Source of the DNA: Fibrobacter succinogenes
GTDB lineage: Bacteria; Fibrobacterota; Fibrobacteria; Fibrobacterales; Fibrobacteraceae
Reading direction: 5' to 3'
DNA length: 64,000 nt
Assembly: GCA_902800345.1 (NCBI GenBank)
Contig: CADCDO010000006.1
Coordinates: 1-64,000, forward strand
Under the pieces are notes generated by a model. The model saw only the letters and a program-made list of their open reading frames with translations. It made no database searches and had not been told where the DNA came from. Positions 8,583-18,083 of the stretch are shown here, piece after piece. How positions within the stretch are numbered: position 1 is the stretch's first letter; every line of letters starts with the position of its first letter. A program made the translations under genes and the position numbers.

Positions 8583-8840
8583 ATGGAAAAACAGGTAATT
8601 TTTGAAAAAATCAAGGCAGCTCTTATTGATGATTTCGATATCAAGGAAGAAAAGTTGGTGCCGGATGCCAGACTTTATGAAGATTTGGAACTGGACAGTA
8701 TCGACGCCGTGGATTTGATTGTGAAGTTGAAGTCCTTCTTGCCAAGGAATATCGACCCGGAAGTGTTCAAAGCGGTCCGTACGTTGCAAGACGTTGTCGA
8801 TGCCATCTATAACTTGATTCAAAATCCGGAAAGCAAATAA
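8583..8840 (+). CDS. Acyl carrier protein 2 of the APE locus
   Basis: An 85-aa ACP with LYEDLELDSIDAVDLI; the attachment Ser is residue 39. Two tandem, non-identical ACPs are the rule in APE clusters, probably one for the aryl starter and one for chain extension, though which is which is not visible. Its stop overlaps the next start codon by one base (TAATG), suggesting translational coupling. Confidence 0.9.
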   Translation: MEKQVIFEKIKAALIDDFDIKEEKLVPDARLYEDLELDSIDAVDLIVKLKSFLPRNIDPEVFKAVRTLQDVVDAIYNLIQNPESK

Positions 8841-11176
8841 TGAAATCTGTAGCGGGAAAGGTTTTCTTTACCGCGATTTCTGTATTGTACCCGCTAATTG
8901 TCTATTGCGGGCTTGAGTTCTGGGCGCTTTCGCCAAGGCGCCTGAGCCTTATTCTATTGGCTCTTGCGTTTTATCATTTCTTGAACTTGACGCGAAGCGC
9001 TACACGCTTGGAACGTGGGCGGACATCGATTTTTATAGTGCTTATCTTGATATGTGCGTTTGTTGCATTTTTTCTAGATAACATTATTTTTATAAAGTTC
9101 TATCCGGTGCTGGTGAGCTTGAGCTTGCTTGCGTTTTTTGGGTTTACGCTTTTTCGCCCCCCAAGTTTTGTCTTTCGGATGGCGAGTCTTTGGGACAAGT
9201 CTATCCATAGTTCCCCCTCGCGGAATGCCGTGGAACGTTACTGTCGTAATGTGACTCTTGTGTGGTGCGGATTCTTTGTCTTTAATGCGACTGTTGCTAC
9301 ATTCACGGTTTTCATGGCGTCTGATAAGGCTTGGTCGCTCTATAATGGATTAATTTCCTACATTTTAATGGGTGTAATTTTTATTGCTGAATTCTTGGTT
9401 CGAAAAATGGTGCAGAATAAATTGCAATCTTATGTTCCGGTGTGCGATCTAGAATTGGATTCACGCCCTGGCAGTGCTCTCGTGAGTTTCGATTCCGGTC
9501 TGGAAGACGGTGTAAAGACTTGGGACGATTTCGTCCGTGATGTTTCAACGGTGCGCCATTATTTGGAGGCGCGTGAAAATAAGCCGTGGATTTTGCATTG
9601 CGAAGATTCGTATTACTTTACGGTTTCGCTTTTGGCGATGCTCCAGAGCGGGCGCAAGGCTTTGGTGACGGCGAACCGTCAGGAAGCGTTTATCAAGGAA
9701 ATCAAGAAGCCGGAGTATGGTTTCTTGACGGATGAACCTTTTGCGGGTGGTTCTGCGACTATGGTTCAGGATGTGCTTGCGAATGGCGAGAGCGATGGTA
9801 CGCTCAGGTTTGGCAAGTTCGACAAGTCCAAGGCCGAAATGGTGATGTTCACTTCGGGCACGACGGGCGAACCGAAGGCCGTCTATAAGCTGTTCCTCCA
9901 GTTCGAGAATGAACTTTTTGAACTGGTGAAGGTTTTTGGCAATGACTGGGTGAACCGCAAGGTTTATAGCACCGTGAATCACCATCATATTTACGGGCTT
10001 TTGTTTACGGCGCTTTTGCCGATTGCGACGGGCCTTCCGTTTCGCAGGCACCGCATTGATTTCCCGACGGAACTGGTGAGCCTGGTAAACGAGTCTGCCG
10101 TGGTGGCGTCGAGCCCGGCTTTCTTGAAACGTTTGTCTGCCGAGGCCGATAAACCGTTCGATTTCAAGTGCCCGCCGATTATATATTCGTCTGGCGGTCC
10201 GCTCCCGGCGGAGGTTGCAGGCAGGGCCTGTGAACTTACGGGCATGTGGCCGATGGAAATTTACGGCAGTACGGAGACGGGGGGCATCGCTTATAGGCAA
10301 TCCAAGAACGGGCTTATTTGGACTCCGTTTGAAGTTTGCAAGATGAGTGTTGCCGAGAATGGCTGTCTGAACATCAAGTCCAACTATATTCTGGAGGCCG
10401 AGGGCTTTACGACGGGAGACGTGGTGGAACTTTACGATGACGGGCGATTCTTGTTGCAGGGGCGTTCGGATTCCATCGTGAAGATTGAAGAAAAGCGAAT
10501 ATCTCTCCCTGAAGTGGAAAACCGCCTGAAACAGACGGGACTGGTGCAGGACGTGCGCGTTGTACCGATGTCGGGAAAACGCCAGTACTTGGCGGCGGCT
10601 ATCGTCTTGAACGAGGCGGGGCGCGAAAAGTTTGCCGGTGCTGCGAAACTTTCCATCAACAACTATTTCCACGATTATTTGCTCCAGTTTATCGAGAATA
10701 CGGTTTCTCCAAAGAAGTGGCGCTATCTCGAAGAACTTCCGCAGAATACGGAAGGGAAAATCCGCATGCGTGATATCCAGGCCCTGTTTAATTTGGCTGA
10801 AAGCCCGAATTTCAAGATTTTGAAATTCCGCAGGGAACCTGGCGTCTTGACCGTGAAACTCGTGTTCCCGACGACTAGCGACTACTACGATGGGCATTTC
10901 CCGGAATTCAAGTTGCTGCCCGCCGTGGTCCAGGTCGATATGGTGCTCCGCCTAGCTAGAAACTTTTTGGATGTGCCCAAGAATCTTTCCAAAATTCATA
11001 GGACAAAGTTTGCAGGTCCGATATTGCCGGATGTCCCAGCGTGGTTGAAGATTACATACGATGCGGATGCGGCGAAGGTCTCGTTTAACTATTATGTCGA
11101 AGATGAACAGGGCAATCCTGGAAAGAATCTTTCGAATGGTTCGTTTACCATGAATCCGGAGGAATCCCGTGGCTAG
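8840..11176 (+). CDS. Three-domain fusion: COG4648 membrane protein, acyl-ACP/CoA ligase, ApeI-like dehydratase
   Basis: A 778-aa protein. Residues about 1-190 have six or so hydrophobic helices like the COG4648 membrane protein of APE clusters. Residues about 215-630 are an ANL-superfamily adenylating domain with MFTSGTTGEPKAV (about 336-348), YGSTETGG (about 474-481) and the C-terminal EDxPxxxxGKI-like EELPQNTEGKIR segment. Residues about 660-778 are a hotdog fold with HFPEF at 686-690, as in ApeI-type dehydratases. In E. coli these functions are separate proteins. The fused enzyme would load the aryl-acyl starter on an ACP at the membrane and help dehydrate 3-hydroxyacyl intermediates. It overlaps the next gene by 8 bp. 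Confidence 0.85.
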   Translation: MKSVAGKVFFTAISVLYPLIVYCGLEFWALSPRRLSLILLALAFYHFLNLTRSATRLERGRTSIFIVLILICAFVAFFLDNIIFIKFYPVLVSLSLLAFFGFTLFRPPSFVFRMASLWDKSIHSSPSRNAVERYCRNVTLVWCGFFVFNATVATFTVFMASDKAWSLYNGLISYILMGVIFIAEFLVRKMVQNKLQSYVPVCDLELDSRPGSALVSFDSGLEDGVKTWDDFVRDVSTVRHYLEARENKPWILHCEDSYYFTVSLLAMLQSGRKALVTANRQEAFIKEIKKPEYGFLTDEPFAGGSATMVQDVLANGESDGTLRFGKFDKSKAEMVMFTSGTTGEPKAVYKLFLQFENELFELVKVFGNDWVNRKVYSTVNHHHIYGLLFTALLPIATGLPFRRHRIDFPTELVSLVNESAVVASSPAFLKRLSAEADKPFDFKCPPIIYSSGGPLPAEVAGRACELTGMWPMEIYGSTETGGIAYRQSKNGLIWTPFEVCKMSVAENGCLNIKSNYILEAEGFTTGDVVELYDDGRFLLQGRSDSIVKIEEKRISLPEVENRLKQTGLVQDVRVVPMSGKRQYLAAAIVLNEAGREKFAGAAKLSINNYFHDYLLQFIENTVSPKKWRYLEELPQNTEGKIRMRDIQALFNLAESPNFKILKFRREPGVLTVKLVFPTTSDYYDGHFPEFKLLPAVVQVDMVLRLARNFLDVPKNLSKIHRTKFAGPILPDVPAWLKITYDADAAKVSFNYYVEDEQGNPGKNLSNGSFTMNPEESRG

Positions 11177-11933
11177 GGCTGATTCTAAGGGCGTAGAAAT
11201 TAAGCTGTGTGCAATTGTTCCGGTGTATAGGCACGAAAGTGCTTCGAGAGCTGTTGTGGAAAGGCTCGTCTCTTACGGGTTGCCGGTTGTTCTTGTGGAT
11301 GATGGCAATGCTTCCGAAGGCCACGAAATCCTTGTGAAAATTACAGAGGAATTTCCGGGGGTTCAGCTGGTGACGCACAAGGTCAACTTGGGAAAAGGCG
11401 GTGCCGTGCGTTCCGGAATGGCGGCGGCTGTTGCGGCGGGCTTTACGCATGCGCTCCAGGTGGATGCCGATGGACAGCATGACATGGATGCCATCCCGTT
11501 CTTCATGAAGGCTGCCAAAAAGCATCCTGAAGACATGATTGGCGGGTTTCCGCAATACGATGAATCTGTTCCCAAGTCCCGTGAACAGGGCCGCAAGATT
11601 ACGAATTTCTGGGTGGCGGTAGAAACGCTTTCGAGACAAGTTCCCGATGCCATGTGCGGTTTTCGCGTTTATCCGCTCGCAAAGGCGTTGCCGGTCGCAA
11701 AAAAGTTCCGCAACAACCGCATGGGTTTCGATATCGAAATTCTTGTGAGGCTTTCGTGGGCGGGCGTGAATTTGCGCTTTTACCCGATCAAGGTGTCCTA
11801 TCCTAAGGATGGTGTATCCAATTTTAGGCTGTTCCATGACAATGTCGCCATTTCGATGACGCATACTAGGCTTTGCCTTGGAATGCTTGTCCGTAGCCCA
11901 TTGATCCTTGCACGACGGATTTTTAAAAAGTGA
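11169..11933 (+). CDS. Family 2 glycosyltransferase of the APE locus
   Basis: A 254-aa GT-A enzyme with VPVYRHESA (residues about 17-25), VLVDDGNAS and the DxD-type QVDADGQHDMD. It starts with GTG inside the end of the fusion gene, coupling the two. In most APE clusters a GT2 domain and an LpxL-type acyltransferase are joined in one protein or adjacent; here they are two overlapping genes. It probably adds a sugar to the lipid carrier of the polyene at the cytoplasmic membrane face. The acceptor is unknown. Confidence 0.85.
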   Translation: MARADSKGVEIKLCAIVPVYRHESASRAVVERLVSYGLPVVLVDDGNASEGHEILVKITEEFPGVQLVTHKVNLGKGGAVRSGMAAAVAAGFTHALQVDADGQHDMDAIPFFMKAAKKHPEDMIGGFPQYDESVPKSREQGRKITNFWVAVETLSRQVPDAMCGFRVYPLAKALPVAKKFRNNRMGFDIEILVRLSWAGVNLRFYPIKVSYPKDGVSNFRLFHDNVAISMTHTRLCLGMLVRSPLILARRIFKK

Positions 11934-12919
11934 TGCCGGATACGAATAAAGAAACATCGAGTTCAACGAGTTGTAGCGAACACTGGTCCGAAATTAAGGA
12001 AGTGGGCGGTGGACTTTGGCATTTCCGTTTTATGCTTTGGACGGCGTGCCATTTGCCGCTGTTCATGGTGGAATGCATTACGGCGGTTATCTGTTTCTTT
12101 TTTTGGCTTGGGGCCCGCCCGGTCCGTGCACGCTCCAAAATTTATCTTAATCATTTGTCCAAGGTCAGCGGGAAACGGTTTGGATTTTTCAGTACGTACA
12201 AGCATATATTTTCATTTGCGCTTTCCATGATGGAAAAACTGCTTGGCTGGAAGGGCGCGATAAAGCTGAATCAAATTGAGTCGCAAAATGATGACTTGCA
12301 AATGCTGGTCCAGCAGTTGAATCAAGGCCGTGGCGCTTTTTTGTTGTGTTCCCATCTTGGAAATATGGAAATGCTCCGCTCGCTGACGGAATTCGGCGAG
12401 TTTCATACGGAACGGGATTTTCAGGTGTTTCCTGTCGTGGACCTTTCGGGGACTACAAAGTTTAACTCGCTCCTTCGTGAATTGAATCCGGACCTTATCG
12501 ATAAAATTGTCGATGCAAACAGTATCGGCGTCGATTCCGCTATATGGATGAAGGACAAGATAAGTGCGGGAAACCTTGTCGTGATTGCAGGCGACCGCAC
12601 GTCCGCAAATTCGAGAAATCGGACTATAGAAACGGATTTTCTTGGTGAATCGGCAAATTTCCCGGAAGGCGCGTTTTCTTTGGCTGGGATTTTAAACGCT
12701 CCGGTTTATTTCATCTTTGTTGTCAGGAAAAATGATTTTAATATACGTACGGCGTATGAAATGCATGTGGTGCGTGCCAAGACCTCTTTGGATTGCCCGC
12801 GCAAGGAACGTCCGGAACGTTTAAAGATGCTTTTGCGCGAATACGCCGAAATCCTTGAACGCTTGTGCGTCGCACATCCGTACCAGTGGTTTAATTTTTA
12901 CAACTTTTGGGAAGGTTAA
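11930..12919 (+). CDS. LpxL/HtrB-type lipid acyltransferase of the APE locus
   Basis: A 329-aa protein with one N-terminal hydrophobic segment (about residues 35-60) and the family motif HLGNME (H-x4-E, about residue 141) in LLCSHLGNMEML, followed by GDRTSANSRNR. These enzymes move acyl chains from ACP onto lipid sugars; here the likely donor is the aryl polyene on an ACP. The GTG at 11930 overlaps the previous stop; an ATG immediately after it (11933) is equally possible. Confidence 0.85.
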   Translation: MMPDTNKETSSSTSCSEHWSEIKEVGGGLWHFRFMLWTACHLPLFMVECITAVICFFFWLGARPVRARSKIYLNHLSKVSGKRFGFFSTYKHIFSFALSMMEKLLGWKGAIKLNQIESQNDDLQMLVQQLNQGRGAFLLCSHLGNMEMLRSLTEFGEFHTERDFQVFPVVDLSGTTKFNSLLRELNPDLIDKIVDANSIGVDSAIWMKDKISAGNLVVIAGDRTSANSRNRTIETDFLGESANFPEGAFSLAGILNAPVYFIFVVRKNDFNIRTAYEMHVVRAKTSLDCPRKERPERLKMLLREYAEILERLCVAHPYQWFNFYNFWEG

Positions 12920-12935
12920 ATAATTGGAGAATATT

Positions 12936-14462
12936 ATGAAAACTATCGTGATTGGAAACAGAAAACTCACTATCGAAGATGTCGTGGCAATTGCCAAAAA
13001 ACAGGTGGCCGTCGAGTTGGACAGCTCCGTTGAATTCCAAAGGAAGATTGATTCTGGAGCAGAGTTCTTGGACGAAGCTTTGGCTGAACATGGCGGTATT
13101 TACGGCGTGACGACAGGCTATGGCGATTCTTGTACGCAAGTTTTGCCACCGGAACATTATTACCAGTTGCCGATAAACTTGACACGTTTCCATGGATGCG
13201 GCATGGGCGATTATTTCGATGCCGAAACGACCCGTGCGATTATGGTGGTCCGTTTGAACACGCTTGCACAGGGATTTTCGGGCGTAAGTTACGCTTTGCT
13301 GAAGATTATCATGCAGTTCTTGCAGAACGATATCTTGCCGTTGATTCCGCAAGAAGGTTCGGTGGGCGCGAGCGGCGACTTGACTCCGCTTTCGTACTTG
13401 GCGGGTGCCGTGATTGGCGAACGCGATGTGATGTACAAGGGCGAACGCAGGCCTTCTTTGGACGTGATGAAGGAACTGGGAATTGCCCCGCACAAGTTCC
13501 GCCCGAAAGAAGCTATTGCAATCATGAACGGTACGGCGGCGATGAATGCGGTTGCATGCATGGCATATTCCCGTGCGGAATACCTCTCTGATTTGGCTTG
13601 CCGCATTACGGCGATGATTACAGTTGCCATGAAGGGCAACGCCTACCATTATTACGAACGTTTGTTCGAAGCGAAACCGCATCCAGGGCTTGGTGTTGCA
13701 GCAAAGAAAATGCGTGATGCTTTGAATCTCGAAGTCGTGAAGAACGTTGTACCTGAAAAAATCCAGGACCCGTATTCTTTGCGCTGTGCTCCACATGTGA
13801 TTGGACTTTTCTACGATTCCAGCGCATTCTTGCGGCAGTTGATTGAAATCGAGCTGAACAGTGCTAACGACAACCCGATTGTGGATCCGTTCACAAAGAA
13901 CATTTTCCACGGTGGTCATTTCTACGGCGGACATATCTGCCTTGCGATGGACACGCTTAAAAACATGGTTGCAAACATTGCCGACCTCTTGGACCGTCAG
14001 CTGGCGATGATTGTCGATATCAAGTTCAATCGCAATTTGCCGCCCAACCTTGCTGGTAGCAAGGGCGATTACGATATCAATCACGGATTCAAGGCGGTGC
14101 AGATTGGCGTGTCGGCGTGGACCGCTGAAGCTCTCCATTTAACGATGCCGATGAGCGTGTTCAGCCGTTCGACGGAATGCCACAATCAGGACAAGGTAAG
14201 CATGGGCACGATTGCCGCTCGCGACTGTATCCGCATTTTGGAACTTTCTGAACAGGTGGCGGCGGCTGTACTTTTGGCGTCTGCCCAGGCGCTCCGCATC
14301 CGCTTGGAACGCAAGGAAATTTCAGAAGACCGCATCAAGAACCTGAAGGATACGTACGACCAGGTGTTCTCCAAGTTCGCTCCGCTTGAATGCGACCGTC
14401 AGCTCGAAAAGGACTTGCGCAACACGCTGGAACTCATTCGCGGTAAGTTCTACGCAGTATAG
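12936..14462 (+). CDS. Aromatic amino-acid ammonia-lyase (HAL/PAL/TAL family)
   Basis: A 508-aa MIO enzyme. The self-cyclising A-S-G triad is at residues 145-147 in GSVGASGDLTPLSYLAG. It would deaminate tyrosine, phenylalanine or histidine non-oxidatively; in APE and flexirubin clusters the product (for example 4-coumarate) is the aryl starter. The usual substrate-selectivity pair falls at F85-H86 (NLTRFHGCG), which is neither the His-Leu of known TALs nor the Phe-Leu of PALs. The ATG at 12936, 5 nt after TTGGAGA, is preferred over a TTG at 12924 that overlaps that ribosome site. Confidence 0.9.
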   Translation: MKTIVIGNRKLTIEDVVAIAKKQVAVELDSSVEFQRKIDSGAEFLDEALAEHGGIYGVTTGYGDSCTQVLPPEHYYQLPINLTRFHGCGMGDYFDAETTRAIMVVRLNTLAQGFSGVSYALLKIIMQFLQNDILPLIPQEGSVGASGDLTPLSYLAGAVIGERDVMYKGERRPSLDVMKELGIAPHKFRPKEAIAIMNGTAAMNAVACMAYSRAEYLSDLACRITAMITVAMKGNAYHYYERLFEAKPHPGLGVAAKKMRDALNLEVVKNVVPEKIQDPYSLRCAPHVIGLFYDSSAFLRQLIEIELNSANDNPIVDPFTKNIFHGGHFYGGHICLAMDTLKNMVANIADLLDRQLAMIVDIKFNRNLPPNLAGSKGDYDINHGFKAVQIGVSAWTAEALHLTMPMSVFSRSTECHNQDKVSMGTIAARDCIRILELSEQVAAAVLLASAQALRIRLERKEISEDRIKNLKDTYDQVFSKFAPLECDRQLEKDLRNTLELIRGKFYAV

Positions 14463-14480
14463 AATAGCCTGGAGGCGTTT

Positions 14481-14912
14481 ATGGCAGCAAAGAAACTCAA
14501 GGAGACGGTCGAGTTCCAGATCGAATTTTACGATGTCGATTCCATGCAGGTGGCGTGGCACGGCAATTACGTGAAATTCATGGAAGTGGCTCGTTGTGCG
14601 TTATTGCGAAAAATCGGTTACGATTACAACGAAATGACGCGGAGTGGATACCTTTGGCCGGTCGTCGATATGCACGTGAAATACATCCGTCCGATGGTTT
14701 TCATGCAGAAAATTCGTGCTGTGGTGACGCTGGAAGAATACGAAGTCTGCATGAAACTTTCGTACAAGTTTATGGATGCAGAATCCGGCACCGTGTTGAC
14801 GAAGGCAGAAAGCACCCAGATGGCGGTTGATTTGGAAACGAAGGAATCGCTTTGGGCATGCCCTGCTTGTTTTACCGAAAAGGTGAGAGCGCTTTTGGCC
14901 GAGGATGATTGA
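14481..14912 (+). CDS. 4HBT-type acyl thioesterase
   Basis: A 143-aa hotdog thioesterase with the 4-hydroxybenzoyl-CoA thioesterase signature FYDVDSMQVAWHGNYVKFME (residues about 13-32), including the catalytic Asp. In APE clusters this counterpart (ApeK-like) releases or proofreads chains from the ACP. GGAG precedes the ATG. Its stop codon shares one base with the next start. Confidence 0.85.
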   Translation: MAAKKLKETVEFQIEFYDVDSMQVAWHGNYVKFMEVARCALLRKIGYDYNEMTRSGYLWPVVDMHVKYIRPMVFMQKIRAVVTLEEYEVCMKLSYKFMDAESGTVLTKAESTQMAVDLETKESLWACPACFTEKVRALLAEDD

Positions 14913-15571
14913 TGCAGTCTAGGAATCCTTTTTTTTGTAGATTGACCTGCATGTGGTTAATTCTTTTACTGGGCGTTTCCATGTCCGTGGCGGCGGTCTT
15001 TGACCATCCGGTGAATGCGGATTCAAAACGGGTGCTGACGAGTTCGTTGGCCGAAATGACTCGTTATGATGTCATATCTGGTGATTTTGTGCAGACTAAG
15101 TCTATAAAAAAATTGAACCGCAATTTCGTTTCGACGGGAACGTTCCGCATATCGAAAACGTCAGGCGTTGTCTGGAAGACGGAAAAACCGTTTCCTTCGG
15201 AGTTGACTGTGTCAGATGAAGGCATTACTGAACGTAGTGCGAATGGGCATGTTCGAACGATTTCTACGAAGGACAATCCTGTATTTACCGAGTTTTCCAA
15301 GACAATCCAGGCTGTTTTTTCGGGGAATATATCTGATTTGGAAACGAAGTTTAACGTGTTTTACGAAAAGACTTCAAATGGCGGCCAAATTGGACTGGTG
15401 CCTCGTGAGGCTTCGGTGCGAAAAATCGTTTCGAATATCGTGATGGACTTTTCATCGAGCATTGACAAGGTTGTTATTACGGATGGAAGCGGTTCTCCTG
15501 TGACTTACGAGTTTAAAAACCAGAAGTCAGAAAATGAACCGGGTTCGGCTCGTCAAGCCGGTTCTCCATAA
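14912..15571 (+). CDS. LolA-like outer-membrane lipoprotein carrier of the APE locus
   Basis: A 219-aa secreted protein: signal peptide residues about 1-27, then a LolA-type beta domain (DVISGDFVQTKSIKKLNRNF, TGTFRISKTSGVVWKTEKPF). It probably carries the polyene lipid across the periplasm from the MMPL exporter to the outer membrane. A TTG three bases upstream is a possible alternative start, but the ATG at 14912 overlaps the previous stop in the manner seen elsewhere in the operon. Confidence 0.85.
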   Translation: MQSRNPFFCRLTCMWLILLLGVSMSVAAVFDHPVNADSKRVLTSSLAEMTRYDVISGDFVQTKSIKKLNRNFVSTGTFRISKTSGVVWKTEKPFPSELTVSDEGITERSANGHVRTISTKDNPVFTEFSKTIQAVFSGNISDLETKFNVFYEKTSNGGQIGLVPREASVRKIVSNIVMDFSSSIDKVVITDGSGSPVTYEFKNQKSENEPGSARQAGSP

Positions 15572-15586
15572 TGCAGGTCGTGACTT

Positions 15587-18058
15587 ATGAAGTTCTTTGG
15601 CGGAATACGCTTGGATGCAAAACTGGGAGTTGTCCTGTGGGTGGTTATTCACTCCATCTTGATTATTCTCGGTCTTTCTGTTCCATGGAAGATGGATTCC
15701 GACTTGTATTCGATACTGCCGGATTCCAATGAGATGAAAAATGTGAGTGCAGCAGAAAAAGAGCTCGGCGCTCGCACCATGCGAAACATTACGGTTCTTG
15801 TCGGTCATGAAAATTTCGAGATAGCCCGCAGCGTTGCTGTTGCTTTAGACAGTGCTTTTTCGGGCGATTCTTCTTTTGACGAAGTCCGTTTTTATGTCGA
15901 TGAACATTCTTTTGACCAAACGCATGATTTTTTATACAGAAATCGCTATAAAATTCAGGGCGCGAACCTTCGAGAGGCTCTTGCAGCTCGAAATCTAGAA
16001 TCAATCAAATTGGAGGCGTACAAAAAAATCTACGGATTGTTTTCGTTTGCCGATTTGAACCGTTTGGAAGATGATCCGTTCTTGTTGGGGGAGGCTGCGT
16101 TCGACGATTTCATGCAAAGGTCTCTCTTGATGTCTGGGCGTTTTACTCTCCGTGAAGGAGTGCTTGCGACAACCGATTCTAACGTGACTTATGTCATGTG
16201 GAACGCTGTGCTTTCGGAAAAAGTCCCGTCGATGTCTTCGGAAAATCATGTCTTGGAGCGTTTGAACCGTACATTGGATTCCTTGAAAAAGAATCAAGTG
16301 GGGATTGTGGTGGCGAAATCGGGTGTCCCGTTCCACAGCTATGAAAGTTCTAGCAGGGCGAAGGCCGAGATTGCGTTGATATCAGGCATCTCGATGGTGC
16401 TGATTTTGCTGTTGCTTCTTTATGTGTTTCGCTCGATGCTTCCGATTGCCGCGACACTTTTGACGATTGCAGTCGCCATTTTCTCGGCACTTTCGTTCAC
16501 GTGGTTTGTGTTCGGGAACATCCATGTCTTTACGTTCGTATTCGGTACAAGCGTGATTGGCGTGAGCATCGATTATGCGGTACATTTTTGGACGCATTGG
16601 AAAGAGCGTACTTTAGGCGCTTCGCGTTCTCGCAGCGTGTGTAGCCTTATTTTCAAGAGCTTGTTGCTTGGATTCATGACAACTGAATTCAGCTATCTTG
16701 CACTCACTTTTGCCGATTTCCCGTTGCTCTGCCAGATGGCGGTGTTCTCGATGGTGGGGCTGTTGAGTTCGTTCTTGACGATAACGCTGTTGTTCCATGC
16801 GGTCTTTGATGTCGGGTGGAATTCTTCAAAGGCGAAAACGTTGTCGAAATCGAATTCTTCGCGGAAAGGAACATTGTCAAAGCCGAAATCGTCGAAACTT
16901 CCGAAAGCATTGCCGAAAGCGTTTCTGAAGCTTTATTCGTCAATCCCGAAGAACGCTTTGCGTCTTGTGTCGGTATTGTTTGTGGTGGCGTTGATACCCG
17001 GCCTTTATTTGTTGAACATCCATACGGATTTGCGTAGCCTTTACACAATGAGCGACGAGATGAAGGCGGCAGAAGTTTTGAACGCGAAACTCTGCAATCC
17101 CGGAATTTCTGAAAATTACTTTATAGTCGAAGGCGATAGCGAAGAAGAAGTTTTGCAGCACGAGGAACTTTTGACGGAGCGCCTTGTGCGTGCCGAAAAA
17201 AATTCGCATTTGAAGTCGCACCTTGCGACATCTGATTTTATTCCATCTGCAAAAACTCAAGCGAATACTTATGTTGGGTTTCGTCAGTTATTTTTCACAG
17301 ACGGTTCTTTGCAGAATATAACGGATTCCCTTGCCGATTCCGTGAAAAGCTATTTGCGAGGAATTGGGGTGCAAAATGACTCCGCTTTTGTAGCGGGACT
17401 AAATAAAGGACTGCACATTAGTCATTTAAAATCAATAATCAATTCACCTTCGCTTCCGTCATCGTTCCGTTCGATGCTCAAGATGCTTTGGATTGGCGAG
17501 GTGGGGGATTCTTCGGAGCGTCGCTTTTACAGTGCCGTTTTTCCGCTCCGTGTCTCGAAAAATTTTGATGCTCAAGAAATTGCAAATGGTGTACCAAATG
17601 TTTATGCGGTGAACAAAATGCAAAATATCAATGGAGCTTTGACAAGAATTTCGCATATTTCGCTGCTATTGGTCGGTTGTGCTTACGTTGTTGTTTTCTT
17701 TATTCTTGTTATTGTATATAAATTAAATGAGTCAGTGCGGATTATCCGGGCTCCGGTGTTGGCGTGTTTCTTTATAGCATCCGTTTTTGGCTATTGCGGA
17801 ATGGACTTCAATTTCTTTGCTATCGTGGGAGTCATCCTTACGTTGGGTATCGGTATCGACTATGCGCTGTTCTTCAGAGAGGGCGGTCGCAACAATACGA
17901 CAACGACACTTGCAGTTATTCTCTCGGCAACGACAACGCTTATTTCTTTTGGAAGTCTTGCTTTTAGCGGATTTACGCCGGTAAAAACATTCGGAGTTTC
18001 GGTGTTGCTCGGTATTTTATGTTGCTTTCTGCTTTCCCCGTTAAGCGCAAAACGTTAA
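15587..18058 (+). CDS. MMPL/RND-family exporter of the APE locus
   Basis: An 823-aa protein with the HAE3/MMPL layout: one N-terminal helix, a large periplasmic loop (about 40-265), five helices with GTSVIGVSIDYAVHFWTHW (about 325-343), a basic Ser/Lys-rich cytoplasmic loop (about 405-445), a second periplasmic domain, and a second helix bundle with GVILTLGIGIDYALFF (about 750-765). The Asp in each G-x-x-x-D-Y motif is the proton-relay position. It should move the polyene lipid out of the inner membrane to the LolA-like carrier. Confidence 0.9.
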   Translation: MKFFGGIRLDAKLGVVLWVVIHSILIILGLSVPWKMDSDLYSILPDSNEMKNVSAAEKELGARTMRNITVLVGHENFEIARSVAVALDSAFSGDSSFDEVRFYVDEHSFDQTHDFLYRNRYKIQGANLREALAARNLESIKLEAYKKIYGLFSFADLNRLEDDPFLLGEAAFDDFMQRSLLMSGRFTLREGVLATTDSNVTYVMWNAVLSEKVPSMSSENHVLERLNRTLDSLKKNQVGIVVAKSGVPFHSYESSSRAKAEIALISGISMVLILLLLLYVFRSMLPIAATLLTIAVAIFSALSFTWFVFGNIHVFTFVFGTSVIGVSIDYAVHFWTHWKERTLGASRSRSVCSLIFKSLLLGFMTTEFSYLALTFADFPLLCQMAVFSMVGLLSSFLTITLLFHAVFDVGWNSSKAKTLSKSNSSRKGTLSKPKSSKLPKALPKAFLKLYSSIPKNALRLVSVLFVVALIPGLYLLNIHTDLRSLYTMSDEMKAAEVLNAKLCNPGISENYFIVEGDSEEEVLQHEELLTERLVRAEKNSHLKSHLATSDFIPSAKTQANTYVGFRQLFFTDGSLQNITDSLADSVKSYLRGIGVQNDSAFVAGLNKGLHISHLKSIINSPSLPSSFRSMLKMLWIGEVGDSSERRFYSAVFPLRVSKNFDAQEIANGVPNVYAVNKMQNINGALTRISHISLLLVGCAYVVVFFILVIVYKLNESVRIIRAPVLACFFIASVFGYCGMDFNFFAIVGVILTLGIGIDYALFFREGGRNNTTTTLAVILSATTTLISFGSLAFSGFTPVKTFGVSVLLGILCCFLLSPLSAKR

Positions 18059-18083
18059 TTTTTTTCTAGCTTTGTTCACGATT

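Noticed and set aside
12891-14138. 415-codon frame antisense to the ammonia-lyase
   Set aside because: The sense MIO enzyme is certain; the antisense protein is His/Arg-rich without any family feature.
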